From Corynebacterium rhinophilum (lineage in GTDB: Bacteria > Actinomycetota > Actinomycetes > Mycobacteriales > Mycobacteriaceae): a stretch of 64,000 nt of DNA. Where the stretch lies: contig NZ_JASPHQ010000001.1 of assembly GCF_030227225.1 (NCBI RefSeq), positions 247,712 through 311,711 of the forward strand, given 5' to 3'. The notes below the pieces were generated by a model, which was given only the letters and a program-made list of their open reading frames with translations, did no database searches and was not told the DNA's origin. Each line of letters starts with the position of its first letter. Positions within the stretch are counted from its first letter, which is position 1. A program made the position numbers and the translations under genes. Below, piece after piece: positions 33,791 to 42,577 of this stretch.

Positions 33791-34687
33791 GTGACTACTG
33801 AAACTACAGCTCCGCTCGCCGTTATCACCGTGACCTACAACCCCGGTGAGTACTTGGCGCGCTTTATAGACTCCCTGCCGGACGCCGGTGCTAACGGCAC
33901 CCAGGTGGTGCTGGCGGATAATGGTTCGACCGACGGTATCCCGGAAGCCGCCGCTGCGGAAGAAGAGGACGTGCACTTCCTCGATACCGGCGGCAATATC
34001 GGCTACGGCGCCGGCATGAACGCCGGTGCGCGGTGGGTGCGCGAGAACCAGCGCGTAGATGATGAGTTTTTCCTTATCTCTAACCCGGATGTCACCTTTA
34101 GTGAAGGCGCCATTGACCAGATGATCGCGTGCGCACGCCGCTGGCCGGATGCCGCGGCGGTAGGCCCGCGCATCGTGGAACCAGATGGCAGCAACTATCC
34201 GTCTGCCCGGTCGGTGCCCAATATATCCACCGGCATCGGCCACGCGCTGTTTTCTAACCTATGGCCCTCTAATCCGTGGACACGCACGTACCGCAACGAT
34301 GCCGATATGTCCGTCCAGCGCCCCGCCGGGTGGTTATCCGGATCCTGCCTCTTGGTGCGCTGGGAGGCCTTCGATGCCATCGGCGGTTTTGATGAGCGCT
34401 ACTTCATGTATTTGGAAGACGTGGACTTGGGCGATCGCTTCGCGCGCGCCGGGTATCAAAATATTTTCTGTCCGGAAGCCGTCATCAGCCACGCCAAGGG
34501 GCATTCCACCCAGGCGCACGCCGGGGCGATGCTGCGCGCGCACCACAGTTCCGCGTATCGCTTCCAGGCGGACCGTCACCCGGCGTGGTGGCAGGCCCCG
34601 CTGCGCGCCGCGCTGTGGCTGGGATTGCAGGCGCGGGGAGCGGTAACGGCCGCACGCGCCAGCACGGCCAAAGATTCGGAGGCCTGA
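33791..34687 (+). CDS. wbbL: Rhamnosyltransferase WbbL (galactan linker synthesis)
   Basis: 298 residues from GTG 33791 (VTTETTAPLAVITVTYNPGEYL); a TTG at 33779 is in frame but less likely. It is a GT2 glycosyltransferase: 'VVLADNGSTDG' for the nucleotide, the 'LISNPDVTFS' DxD-equivalent region, 'GWLSGSCLLVRWEAFDAIGGFDERYFMYLEDVDLG'-type acceptor/catalytic segment, and the late 'HAKGHSTQ' motif. It adds rhamnose to the decaprenyl-GlcNAc linker of arabinogalactan at the membrane. A -10-like TAAGCT ends 10 bp before the GTG. It is divergent from lcpA and upstream of the GDP-mannose pyrophosphorylase. Confidence 0.9.
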   Translation: MTTETTAPLAVITVTYNPGEYLARFIDSLPDAGANGTQVVLADNGSTDGIPEAAAAEEEDVHFLDTGGNIGYGAGMNAGARWVRENQRVDDEFFLISNPDVTFSEGAIDQMIACARRWPDAAAVGPRIVEPDGSNYPSARSVPNISTGIGHALFSNLWPSNPWTRTYRNDADMSVQRPAGWLSGSCLLVRWEAFDAIGGFDERYFMYLEDVDLGDRFARAGYQNIFCPEAVISHAKGHSTQAHAGAMLRAHHSSAYRFQADRHPAWWQAPLRAALWLGLQARGAVTAARASTAKDSEA

Positions 34688-34780
34688 AGCGCGTGCCGTT
34701 GACCTGGTTTCTGGCCGCGGCCGCATACACTGACCTTCGAAAAACCTCAGAATAAGATTGTCTGCATACAAAGGATGACT

Positions 34781-35875
34781 ATGACTGAAGCAGCCACCAC
34801 TCATGGTGCCACCACCGATGCGGTGATTTTGGTGGGCGGGCGCGGTACCCGCCTGCGCCCACTGACCATTGGTACGCCCAAGCCCATGCTGCCGACGGCA
34901 AATTACCCGTTCCTGCAGCACCTGCTCGCCCGCATCAAGGCCGCGGGCATTGAGCACGTGGTGATGTCCACCTCGTATAAGGCAGAGGTTTTCGAGGAAT
35001 ACTTTGGCGATGGATCCGAGCTCGGCCTAGACATTGAATACGTGGTGGAAGAAACCGCGCTGGGCACCGGCGGCGGTATCCGCAACGTCTATGACAAGCT
35101 GCGCAATGACACCGTCATGGTCTTCAACGGCGATGTTCTTTCCGGCATGGATCTAGAGGGCATCTTGACCACGCACCACAACAAGGGTGCCGATGTCACC
35201 ATGCACCTGCTCAACGTGGCGGATCCGCGCGCCTTTGGCTGCGTGCCCACGGATTCTGAGGGCCGGGTCACGGCCTTTTTGGAAAAGACCGAGGATCCAC
35301 CAACCAACCAGATCAATGCCGGTTGCTACGTCTTTGACCGCTCCGTCATCGAGTCCATCCCTGCAGACCGCGTGGTCTCGGTAGAGCGCGAGACCTTCCC
35401 GGGCTTGCTTGCCGATGGCCGCTTGGTCGTCGGCCACGTCGATAACTCCTACTGGCGCGATATGGGCCGCCCGGATGACTTCACCCGCGGCTCCTCCGAC
35501 CTGGTGCGCGGCATCGCCCCATCGCCGCTGTTGGAGGGCCGCACCGGCGAGTCCCTCGTGGAATCCTCTGCGGGAATTGCCGGCGGCGTGCTGCTGCTAT
35601 CTGGCACCGCGGTGGGCCGCGGATCCGAGGTGGGTGCGGGCTCCCGCTTGGAGGGAACGGTGGTCTTTGATGGCGTTCGCATCGAACCGGGCGCCATCAT
35701 CCACAACTCCATCATTGCCTCGGGCGCCCACATCGGTGCCAATGCGGTCATCGAAAACTGCGTCATCGGCGAAGGCGCCCACGTGGGTGCCCGCTGTGAG
35801 CTCGTGGACGGCATGCGAGTCTTTCCCGGCGTGACCATCCCGGATGCCGGCATTCGCTTTAGCTCCGACGCCTAA
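34781..35875 (+). CDS. Mannose-1-phosphate guanylyltransferase (sugar nucleotidyltransferase)
   Basis: 364 residues from ATG 34781; ATG 34775 is in frame but overlaps too closely the AAGG at 34771, which is correctly spaced for 34781. Nucleotide-binding loop 'AVILVGGRGTRLRPLTIGTPKPMLP', Lys-containing 'NYPFLQHLL', then 'VFNGDVLSGMDLEGIL' (metal Asp). The last 120 residues are a left-handed beta-helix with hexapeptide repeats ('IEPGAIIHNSIIASGAHIGANAVIENCVI' region). It makes GDP-mannose (or a related NDP-sugar) for lipoarabinomannan and other glycans. Synteny with the C. glutamicum and mycobacterial locus supports GDP-mannose. Confidence 0.88.
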   Translation: MTEAATTHGATTDAVILVGGRGTRLRPLTIGTPKPMLPTANYPFLQHLLARIKAAGIEHVVMSTSYKAEVFEEYFGDGSELGLDIEYVVEETALGTGGGIRNVYDKLRNDTVMVFNGDVLSGMDLEGILTTHHNKGADVTMHLLNVADPRAFGCVPTDSEGRVTAFLEKTEDPPTNQINAGCYVFDRSVIESIPADRVVSVERETFPGLLADGRLVVGHVDNSYWRDMGRPDDFTRGSSDLVRGIAPSPLLEGRTGESLVESSAGIAGGVLLLSGTAVGRGSEVGAGSRLEGTVVFDGVRIEPGAIIHNSIIASGAHIGANAVIENCVIGEGAHVGARCELVDGMRVFPGVTIPDAGIRFSSDA

Positions 35876-35994
35876 AGCGCCCGCCGCCTTCCCTCCGCAC
35901 CGCCTGCAGCTCGGTAACGCCGCGCGGTGTGGAGGGCTTTGTGATCCCTGCCCGGTCGAGATTTGGGAGACACGCCGAAAGTTCCTGAAAATTG

Positions 35995-36031
35995 TTGACA
36001 GAAAAACCGGGTACCACTATATCTAGTACCC
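35995..36031 (+). promoter_or_regulatory. Promoter with overlapping palindrome upstream of whcD
   Basis: TTGACA (35995-36000), a 17-base spacer and TATATC (36018-36023). The inverted repeat GGGTAC (36009-36014) / GTACCC (36026-36031) brackets the -10. It is far (280 bp) from the whcD start, in a 429-bp gap (35876-36304) that also contains CACTAA...TTAGTG (about 36120-36150) and a second possible -10, TAGGAT near 36270. Confidence 0.45.
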
Positions 36032-36304
36032 CCTACCTACACCCCCGGATGGCACCGGGTGTTACTAATGTGACGGATGGGGATCGTGTGCAGCGTTTTT
36101 GCGATAAAGCGCGAAAAAGGCACTAATTCAGGTTGACGATATTTAGTGATCCGGTGTGAAATTACATCAGTGCAAGAAACGGCGACCGACGCACTTGTTT
36201 TCACGGATTGGTTCGCGGATTGACGGCGATTTAGCCGCACTTCAGCCTCGTGTACAGTCGGTTGCACTGATTAGGATTACCCAACCTCGGAGAAAGGAAA
36301 AGGC

Positions 36305-36607
36305 GTGGACAAAATGGCTAATAACAACGCCATTCTCCGTGGCGGTGCTGCTGCAGAGGTATCGCTCGATGAACTCTTCGGTGCCGTCGAGCAGGAGTGG
36401 CAGGATCAAGCGTTGTGTGCGCAGACGGATCCAGAGGCATTCTTCCCTGAAAAGGGAGGTTCCACCCGTGAGGCAAAGCGTATCTGCCAAGCCTGCGCGG
36501 TGCGCGATGAATGCTTGGAATACGCGCTGGAGCACGATGAACGCTTCGGAATTTGGGGCGGGCTTTCGGACCGCGAACGCCGTCGCCTTAAGCGCGAGAT
36601 TGGTTAA
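36305..36607 (+). CDS. whcD: WhiB-family iron-sulfur transcription factor (WhiB2/WhcD)
   Basis: 100 residues. Four cysteines bind a 4Fe-4S cluster: Cys38, Cys61, Cys64 and Cys70 (CX2CX5C after a distant first Cys). The 'FGIWGGLSDRERRRLKR' tail gives the G(I/V)WGG turn and the basic DNA-binding segment. WhiB2 proteins control septation and cell division in mycobacteria; WhcD does so in C. glutamicum. Start GTG 36305 has GAAAGGAAAAGG upstream; ATG 36314 is an alternative. A long 5-prime region with palindromes suggests tight regulation. It is followed by a perfect intrinsic terminator. The position between GDP-mannose pyrophosphorylase and pmm is conserved. Confidence 0.93.
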   Translation: MDKMANNNAILRGGAAAEVSLDELFGAVEQEWQDQALCAQTDPEAFFPEKGGSTREAKRICQACAVRDECLEYALEHDERFGIWGGLSDRERRRLKREIG

Positions 36608-36619
36608 TTAAGTTGTGTG

Positions 36620-36675
36620 CTCTAGCCCTTGGCTGCGCCCCCTGAGTGGTGCGGTCAAGGGCTAGAGTTTTCTTT
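36620..36675 (+). terminator. Strong intrinsic terminator after whcD
   Basis: CTCTAGCCCTTG (36620-36631) and CAAGGGCTAGAG (36656-36667) form a perfect 12-bp stem followed by TTTTCTTT. It also separates the convergent metallopeptidase-family gene. Confidence 0.92.
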
Positions 36676-36694
36676 GTGGTGCGAAAAGGTGTCC

Positions 36695-37171
36695 CTACCA
36701 GCTATAGCGCGGGTCTACCTCCTCTGGGGCGAGGTTTAAGTAATTGGCCACCAGGGCGGTAATGACCGTGCCGAGGAGTTCCGCGCGCTCGGCGGAGGTG
36801 ACGGCACGCTGCTCAATGGGCATGCGGAAGATAACGAGCCGGGCGCGAGTGGGGGTGCCAGCAGGGTCGACACCGGCGGGCACGATGCGGCCGAGCGGCA
36901 CTGGGCCATCAGCAATGATCTCATCTGGCAGCACCGTCATATCCGCCGAAAGTCGCATGCGCGGGATGGTATCTACCGCAAGGTCGAGCCCGCGCAATTG
37001 CGGGGCGAAGGCGTGCTGAATGGGTGCGTAGGCCTCGAGGACGGCGGCATCGAAGAGCTCGCGGGCGCTGCGGTAGCGCGGGGTTTGCTGCGGTAGCAAG
37101 GGCCCGTGCAGGCCGCGCCCGTGGCGGTCGCGGGCGGGACGAATATGCGGGCGGGGGCGAGCGGCGGTCAT
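36695..37171 (-). CDS. Metallopeptidase-family (zincin-like, DUF1025) protein, catalytic motif not seen
   Basis: 158 residues from ATG 37171 (MTAARPRPHIRPARDR). The body 'FDAAVLEAYAPIQHAFAPQLRGLDLAVDTIPRM' and 'VPLGRIVPAGVDPAGTPTRARLVIFRMPIEQRA' matches the actinobacterial protein encoded beside whiB2 in mycobacteria (Rv3259 position). Related non-actinobacterial family members carry an HExxH-type zinc motif near the C-terminus; here the corresponding helix reads 'LGTVITALVANYLNL', with no histidine, so peptidase activity is doubtful. It is divergent from the DUF3499 gene with a 94-bp gap and convergent with whcD. Confidence 0.72.
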   Translation of the reverse strand: MTAARPRPHIRPARDRHGRGLHGPLLPQQTPRYRSARELFDAAVLEAYAPIQHAFAPQLRGLDLAVDTIPRMRLSADMTVLPDEIIADGPVPLGRIVPAGVDPAGTPTRARLVIFRMPIEQRAVTSAERAELLGTVITALVANYLNLAPEEVDPRYSW

Positions 37172-37265
37172 GGCGTTGATTCTAAAGCTCGGTGGCGGCG
37201 CAATAAGTGCAGCCACGCCGGGGAAGTACTATCTAAATCTCAACCAAGGGTTTAGACTATTGTCC

Positions 37266-37757
37266 GTGACTGAATCTCGCCATTGCTCCCGCCCAGGCTG
37301 CGGCCGACCCGCCGTGGCGACGTTGACCTATGCATATGCGGATCAAACCGCAGTGGTTGGTCCGCTGGCAGAAGAGGATAACCCGCATAGCTGGGATCTG
37401 TGCAGCACCCACCGCGACCGCATCTCTGCGCCGGTGGGGTGGGAGCTGGTGCGCGTAGACCGCATTGAGCTGGACGAGGATGATGACCTTATGGCACTGG
37501 CCCAGGCGGTCAAGGAAGACGGCAGGGTAACAACGGGGCTTGTCGATGACCGCAGCGCCGGCTCCGGGGCAGATCCCATCGATTACACCGCCACCTTCGA
37601 TGGCGCTGATCCTGCCAATTCTAATCACCCGGTATTTCGCACTCGCCGCGTGGCCTATGCCAAAAAGGCCCGCCGCGCTCACCTGTCCGTCGTTCCCGAT
37701 GCGCACAGCGAAGATAATTCTGCCGAGAAGCAGGACATGGACACCGAGTCTGATTAA
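37266..37757 (+). CDS. DUF3499 family protein, possible zinc-binding
   Basis: 163 residues from GTG 37266 (VTESRHCSRPGCGRPA). Cys and His residues at the N-terminus ('CSRPGC' and 'WDLCSTHRDRISAP') could form a zinc ribbon. The C-terminal third is hydrophilic with basic and acidic patches. The family is conserved only in actinobacteria, always beside pmm/whiB2; no function is known. It runs in the same direction as pmm, 107 bp upstream. Confidence 0.8.
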   Translation: MTESRHCSRPGCGRPAVATLTYAYADQTAVVGPLAEEDNPHSWDLCSTHRDRISAPVGWELVRVDRIELDEDDDLMALAQAVKEDGRVTTGLVDDRSAGSGADPIDYTATFDGADPANSNHPVFRTRRVAYAKKARRAHLSVVPDAHSEDNSAEKQDMDTESD

Positions 37758-37864
37758 AGCAAGGGCGCTGAGCACAGCGCCTGAGAAAGCTCGCGCTAGC
37801 TAGCTGCAGACACGGAAGGAGCACTGCGCTAGTTGCCCGCAGGCGGGGAGTATTATTGCGAGGT

Positions 37865-39232
37865 ATGCGAACTCGTGAGCATCTTGATGCAGTGATTAAG
37901 GCCTATGACGTCCGTGGCGTGGTGGGCGAAGATATCGATGAAGACTTCGTGCGCGATACTGGCGCCGCTTTCGCCGCAATCCTGCGCGAAGAAGGCGAAA
38001 ACACCGTGGCCGTAGGCCACGATATGCGCCCGTCTTCTCCCGCGCTGGCGCAAGCCTTTGCTGAGGGCGTGGTGAGCCAAGGCCTCCACGTGACGCTTCT
38101 GGGGCTTACCTCCACCGATGAGCTCTACTATGCCGCGGGTTCTATGGAGTGCGCGGGCGCGATGTTTACTGCCTCCCACAACCCGGCGAAGTACAACGGC
38201 ATCAAGCTCTGCCGCGCCGGTGCCGTCCCCGTTGGACAACAGACTGGGCTGGAAGAGATTAAGCAGATGCTTATCGATGGCACCCCAAACTACGACGGCC
38301 CCAATGGTGCTATCGCCGAGCAAGAAATCCTGACCGGATACGCGGACTTCCTGCGCCACCTCGTGCCGCTGGAAGAATCCAAGCCGCTGGTCGTGGCCGT
38401 CGATGCCGCCAATGGCATGGGCGGGCACACCGTCCCGGCCGTCTTTGATGGCCTGCCCTTCGATGTCCGCGATCTTTACTTTGCGCTCGATGGCACCTTC
38501 CCCAACCATGAGGCGAACCCGCTGGATCCCAAGAACCTAGAGGATCTGCAGAAATTCACCGTAGAGCAAAAGGCCGATATCGGCCTTGCCTTTGACGGCG
38601 ACGCAGACCGTTGCTTCGTGGTGGATGAAAAGGGCCAGCCGGTATCGCCGTCTGCCATCTGTGCGCTGGTGGCTAGCCGCTACTTGGATAAATTTCCAGG
38701 CGCGACCATCATCCACAACCTAATTACCTCCAAGACGGTGCCGGAGCTCATCGCGGAAAAGGGCGGTACCGCAGTGCGCACGCGCGTGGGTCACTCCTTC
38801 ATCAAGGCTCAAATGGCCGAGCACAGGGCGGCCTTTGGCGGCGAGCACTCCGCGCACTACTACTTCCAGGAATTCTGGAATGCCGATTCCGGCATGCTGG
38901 CCGCCATGCACGTTCTGGCCGCGCTGGGGCAGACGGATAAGCCGCTTAGTGAGCTCATGGCGGAGTACTCCCGCTATGAGGCCTCCGGGGAGATCAACTC
39001 CACCGTGGCGGATCAACAGGCCGCCACCCAGGCGGTACTCGATGAGCTGGCGGATAAGATTGAATCCGTCGATGAGCTAGATGGCGTTACGGTCGAGCTC
39101 AAGGGCACGGATGCTTGGTTTAATGTGCGCGCTTCCAATACCGAGCCGCTGCTGCGACTCAATGTTGAGGCGAAGACCTCCGAAGAGGTGCAGCAGATCG
39201 TAGACGAGGTCCTCGCCATCATCAGGCGCTAA
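37865..39232 (+). CDS. pmmA: Phosphomannomutase/phosphoglucomutase
   Basis: 455 residues from ATG 37865 (MRTREHLDAVIKAYDVRGVVG); TTG 37856 has GGGGAG five bases upstream and cannot be excluded. The active phosphoserine loop is 'MFTASHNPAKYNGIKLC', the metal loop 'LAFDGDADRCFVVDEKG', the sugar-binding loop 'GGEHSAHYYF' and the phosphate-binding 'RASNTEPLLRLNVEA'. It interconverts mannose-6-P and mannose-1-P, linking manA with the guanylyltransferase. The usual partner genes tobH and manA lie 6 kb downstream because the sulfur block intervenes. Confidence 0.93.
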   Translation: MRTREHLDAVIKAYDVRGVVGEDIDEDFVRDTGAAFAAILREEGENTVAVGHDMRPSSPALAQAFAEGVVSQGLHVTLLGLTSTDELYYAAGSMECAGAMFTASHNPAKYNGIKLCRAGAVPVGQQTGLEEIKQMLIDGTPNYDGPNGAIAEQEILTGYADFLRHLVPLEESKPLVVAVDAANGMGGHTVPAVFDGLPFDVRDLYFALDGTFPNHEANPLDPKNLEDLQKFTVEQKADIGLAFDGDADRCFVVDEKGQPVSPSAICALVASRYLDKFPGATIIHNLITSKTVPELIAEKGGTAVRTRVGHSFIKAQMAEHRAAFGGEHSAHYYFQEFWNADSGMLAAMHVLAALGQTDKPLSELMAEYSRYEASGEINSTVADQQAATQAVLDELADKIESVDELDGVTVELKGTDAWFNVRASNTEPLLRLNVEAKTSEEVQQIVDEVLAIIRR

Positions 39233-39240
39233 TTACTGAA

Positions 39241-40593
39241 TTACTGCGCGCGGGAGTGGGCGACCATGTCTTCCCACTCCACGTACTTCTTTCGCTCGCG
39301 GCCTTCGCGCTCGCCCAAAGCGCGCTCAGCGGCATCGAGGCGCTGCCAATCCTGCCACGTGAGGTAGTCGATGCCCTTATCTGCGAAGGCCTCGGTGATA
39401 TCGCCGGCGGTGGGGGACGGTAGGGTGCCCGCGGCGGCATCATCAAGCAGCATGCCAATGGTTTCACTGGCATCGGACTTGGTATTGCCAATCAGGCCCA
39501 CGGGCCCGCGTTTTACCCAGCCGGTGGTGTAGAGGCCGGGCACGATGGCGCCCTCTTCGTCGATGACGTGGCCGCCGTCATTGTTGATAACGTTTTTCTC
39601 GCTATTAAATGGCACGCCATCCACGGCGTCTGAGCGATAGCCCGTGGCAAAGTAGACCGCTTGCACTGGCCACGTGGTGAATTTACCCGTCCCGCGCACG
39701 CTGCCATCGCCGGTCAGCTCTGTGCGCTCCGTTTTGATCCCGCTGACTCGGCCGTTCTCACCGAGGATCTCCACCGGCTGCTCGAAGAGGTGGATCTGCA
39801 GCGTATGCGGGGCCTGTTTGGGATCGCGAATGGCATATTGCTCAAGAACCTGGCACACCAAATCCGTAGACTTGCTGGAAGCGCGAGCCTCTAGCGAGGC
39901 CTCGTCGTAATCAATATCTTCCGGGGAGACGACCACATTGATGTTCTCCGAATGGTCGAGCTCTTTGAGCTCTTGCGGGGTGAACTTGGCTTGGGCGGGC
40001 CCGCGGCGCCCGAAGACGCGTACGGTTTCTGCCTTATTTTGTGCCAGCGAATCGTAGACATTATCGGCGATTTCGGTCACCTTGAGTTCATCGCCCGTCT
40101 TGGCCAAGATGCGTGAGACATCCAGTCCCACATTGCCCACGCCGATGACGGCGACCTCGCTGGCGGAGAGATCCCACTCGCGCTCAAAGCGCGGATTTCC
40201 GTCATAAAAGCCCACGAACTCACCGGCGCCGTGCACTCCCTGCAGTTGTGCACCAGGGATATCGCGGTGGCGATCGCCTACTGCGCCGGTGGCGAAGACG
40301 ACGGCATCGTAGTGCTGCTGGAGCTCGTCTACGGTGATATCGCGGCCGATGTGCACGTTGGTAAGCAGGCGAATCTGCTCCGTATCTAAGACGCGGTGCA
40401 AGGATTTAATGATGCCTTTAATACGTGGGTGGTCAGGGGCCACGCCGTAGCGGATGAGACCGAAGGGCGCGGGCATTTGCTCAATGAGATCGATGCGCAC
40501 GTTTCCGCCGGTCTTTTTCACCAGAATGTCGGAGGCGTAAATGCCGGCGGGGCCGGCACCAATGACGGCTACGTTTAAGGGTTTATCTGACAC
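39241..40593 (-). CDS. Ferredoxin-NADP+ reductase (FprA/adrenodoxin-reductase type)
   Basis: 450 residues. FAD-binding 'NVAVIGAGPAGIYASDILVKK' at the N-terminus, 'EQMPAPFGLIRYGVAPDHP', NADP-binding 'VAVIGVGNVGLDVSRILAK' and 'VRVFGRRGPAQAKFTPQELKE', and the closing FAD motif 'GLYTTGWVKRGPVGLIGNTK'. It moves electrons from NADPH to ferredoxin. It is divergent from cysI across 307 bp holding two McbR-type operators, as fpr2 is in C. glutamicum, so it likely supplies electrons for sulfite reduction. Confidence 0.93.
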   Translation of the reverse strand: MSDKPLNVAVIGAGPAGIYASDILVKKTGGNVRIDLIEQMPAPFGLIRYGVAPDHPRIKGIIKSLHRVLDTEQIRLLTNVHIGRDITVDELQQHYDAVVFATGAVGDRHRDIPGAQLQGVHGAGEFVGFYDGNPRFEREWDLSASEVAVIGVGNVGLDVSRILAKTGDELKVTEIADNVYDSLAQNKAETVRVFGRRGPAQAKFTPQELKELDHSENINVVVSPEDIDYDEASLEARASSKSTDLVCQVLEQYAIRDPKQAPHTLQIHLFEQPVEILGENGRVSGIKTERTELTGDGSVRGTGKFTTWPVQAVYFATGYRSDAVDGVPFNSEKNVINNDGGHVIDEEGAIVPGLYTTGWVKRGPVGLIGNTKSDASETIGMLLDDAAAGTLPSPTAGDITEAFADKGIDYLTWQDWQRLDAAERALGEREGRERKKYVEWEDMVAHSRAQ

Positions 40594-40670
40594 GGTAAAT
40601 CTGCCTTTCTAGTGTGCGTATTCTCCCGCGGCGATGCGAGGAGGAAATGGAGTCCTCAACGGATATGCGC

Positions 40671-40692
40671 AAATAGACTGAGTGGTCTATTT
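40671..40692. promoter_or_regulatory. McbR-type operator in the fpr-cysI intergenic region
   Basis: AAATAGAC-TGAGTG-GTCTATTT is a perfect 8-bp inverted repeat with the core TAGAC-N6-GTCTA, the consensus of the sulfur repressor McbR in C. glutamicum. It is 77 bp upstream of the fpr start. Confidence 0.82.
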
Positions 40693-40825
40693 CCGGCAGG
40701 TGAGTACGGAATTTCTCTTAACAGAGTGAACCGTATGGTCTGTTTGCGCACAAGTGGGATAATTAGATTCTTTATTAAATGCCTTTAATGCGCTGGTCAC
40801 GGCGCTGGCGAGGGTGAAAATAAAA

Positions 40826-40841
40826 CAGACCGCTTTGTCTG
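40826..40841. promoter_or_regulatory. Second McbR-like operator before cysI
   Basis: CAGAC-CGCTTT-GTCTG is a perfect palindrome with the same spacing as the McbR motif but C/G at the outer positions. It lies 59 bp before cysI. A related half site GGTCTG is near 40738. The 307-bp gap 40594-40900 otherwise holds the divergent promoters. Confidence 0.6.
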
Positions 40842-40900
40842 CGATCTGTAGACGGGTAGGTTTTCCTTCAACGCTTTGAAAGGGAGGTCTACACCACATT

Positions 40901-42577
40901 ATGGCTACCGCAACGACGACCAAACGCAAGCCACGCGCCAATAAGCCCGAGGGCCAGTGGAAAATTGACGGTAAGGAACCGTTGAATAACGATGAGGCCA
41001 TCAAGCAGGACGATGGTGGTCTCTCAGCCAAGCAGCGCGTAATAGACATCTACTCCAAGCAGGGATTTTCCTCTATCCCACCGGAGGATTTAGCGCCGCG
41101 CTTTAAGTGGTTGGGGCTGTATACGCAGCGCAATCAGAACTTGGGTGGGGAGATGACCGCCAAGCTGTCCAATGCAGAATTGCAAGATGAATACTTCATG
41201 ATGCGCGTGCGCTTCGATGGCGGCCGTGCTGATCCGGCCAAGCTGCGCGCGGTGGGAGAAATCTCGCGCGATTATGCTCGCTCTACCGCGGACTTTACAG
41301 ACCGGCAGAATATCCAGCTGCACTGGATTCAGATCGAAGACGTACCCACCATCTGGGACAAACTCGAATCCGTGGGCCTGGGCACCTTGATGGGGTGCGG
41401 CGATGTGCCCCGCGTCATTTTGGGCTCGCCGGTCGCGGGAGTGGCTGAAGATGAGATTATCGATGCCACCCCAGCTATCGAGGAAATCAAGAATAATTAC
41501 TTACCGCGCGAGGAGTTCCATAACCTTCCCCGCAAGTTCAAAACCGCTATTTCCGGCAATGCGCGCCAGGACGTTACGCACGAAATTCAAGACGTTGCCT
41601 TCGTAGGCGTCAACCACCCCGAATATGGGCCCGGCTTCGATTGCTTCGTGGGCGGGGGACTGTCCACCAACCCCATGCTCTCGCAGTCATTAGGCGCGTG
41701 GGTGCCACTCGAGCGCGTTCCGGAAGTATGGGCCGGCGTGGTCAGCATCTTCCGCGACTATGGCTTCCGCCGCAACCGCAATCGCGCGCGCCTGAAGTTC
41801 TTGGTGGCTAAATGGGGCATCGAAAAGTTCCGCCAAGTGCTCGAGGAGGAGTACTTGGACAAGCCGCTGGCCGATGGCATCCCGCTCGAGGTCAATCCCG
41901 GCAGCCGCGATCACCTAGGTGTGCACAAGCAAAAGGACGGCAAGTTCTACGTTGGCGTGAAACCCACCGTGGGCCATGCAACGGGCGAACAGCTCATTGC
42001 CATTGCTGATGTGGCAGAAAAGTTCGGCATCTCGCGCATCCGTACCACCCCGATGAAGGAATTGCTCTTCCTCGATGTGGAGGAAGACGATATTCCGGCG
42101 CTCTCGCGCGCGCTGGATGAAACGGGCCTGTATTCCCAGCCCACGGAGTTTCGCCGCGGCGTCATTTCCTGCACTGGTCTGGAATTTTGCAAGTTGGCGC
42201 AGGTGACCACGAAGGCCCGTGCCATCGAATTGGTGGACATCCTCGAAGACACCCTGGGGGATTTGGATGTACCCATTTCCATCGCATTAAACGGCTGCCC
42301 GAATGCGTGCGCGCGCTCCCAGGTATCCGATATTGGGCTCAAGGGCCAGATCGTCACGGATGCCGATGGCAACCGCGTCGAGGGCTTCCAAGTCCATTTG
42401 GGTGGCGCCTTAGGCCTTTCCCCTGACTGGGGCCGCAAGCTCCGCGGACACAAGGTCGTGGCCGATGAGGTCCCAGACTACGTCATACGGCTGGTCAATA
42501 AGTATAAGGAACAACGCGAAGAAGGCGAGCAGTTCCGCCACTGGGTACTGCGCGCCGAGGAGGAAGATCTGCAGTGA
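40901..42577 (+). CDS. cysI: Assimilatory sulfite reductase (ferredoxin), sirohaem protein
   Basis: 558 residues with two ferredoxin-like plus two sirohaem/4Fe-4S domain repeats. The cluster ligands are 'CTGLEFC' (CX5C) and 'CPNAC' (CX3C). 'RNRARLKFLVAKWGIEKF' and 'DFTDRQNIQLHWIQIEDV' provide sirohaem contacts. It reduces sulfite to sulfide with six electrons from ferredoxin in the cytoplasm. A Lys/Arg-rich N-terminal 20 residues precede the fold. AAAGGGAGG lies before ATG 40901. It is first gene of the cys operon, with the cysX start overlapping its stop. McbR-type operators upstream point to repression when methionine/cysteine is plentiful. Confidence 0.93.
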   Translation: MATATTTKRKPRANKPEGQWKIDGKEPLNNDEAIKQDDGGLSAKQRVIDIYSKQGFSSIPPEDLAPRFKWLGLYTQRNQNLGGEMTAKLSNAELQDEYFMMRVRFDGGRADPAKLRAVGEISRDYARSTADFTDRQNIQLHWIQIEDVPTIWDKLESVGLGTLMGCGDVPRVILGSPVAGVAEDEIIDATPAIEEIKNNYLPREEFHNLPRKFKTAISGNARQDVTHEIQDVAFVGVNHPEYGPGFDCFVGGGLSTNPMLSQSLGAWVPLERVPEVWAGVVSIFRDYGFRRNRNRARLKFLVAKWGIEKFRQVLEEEYLDKPLADGIPLEVNPGSRDHLGVHKQKDGKFYVGVKPTVGHATGEQLIAIADVAEKFGISRIRTTPMKELLFLDVEEDDIPALSRALDETGLYSQPTEFRRGVISCTGLEFCKLAQVTTKARAIELVDILEDTLGDLDVPISIALNGCPNACARSQVSDIGLKGQIVTDADGNRVEGFQVHLGGALGLSPDWGRKLRGHKVVADEVPDYVIRLVNKYKEQREEGEQFRHWVLRAEEEDLQ

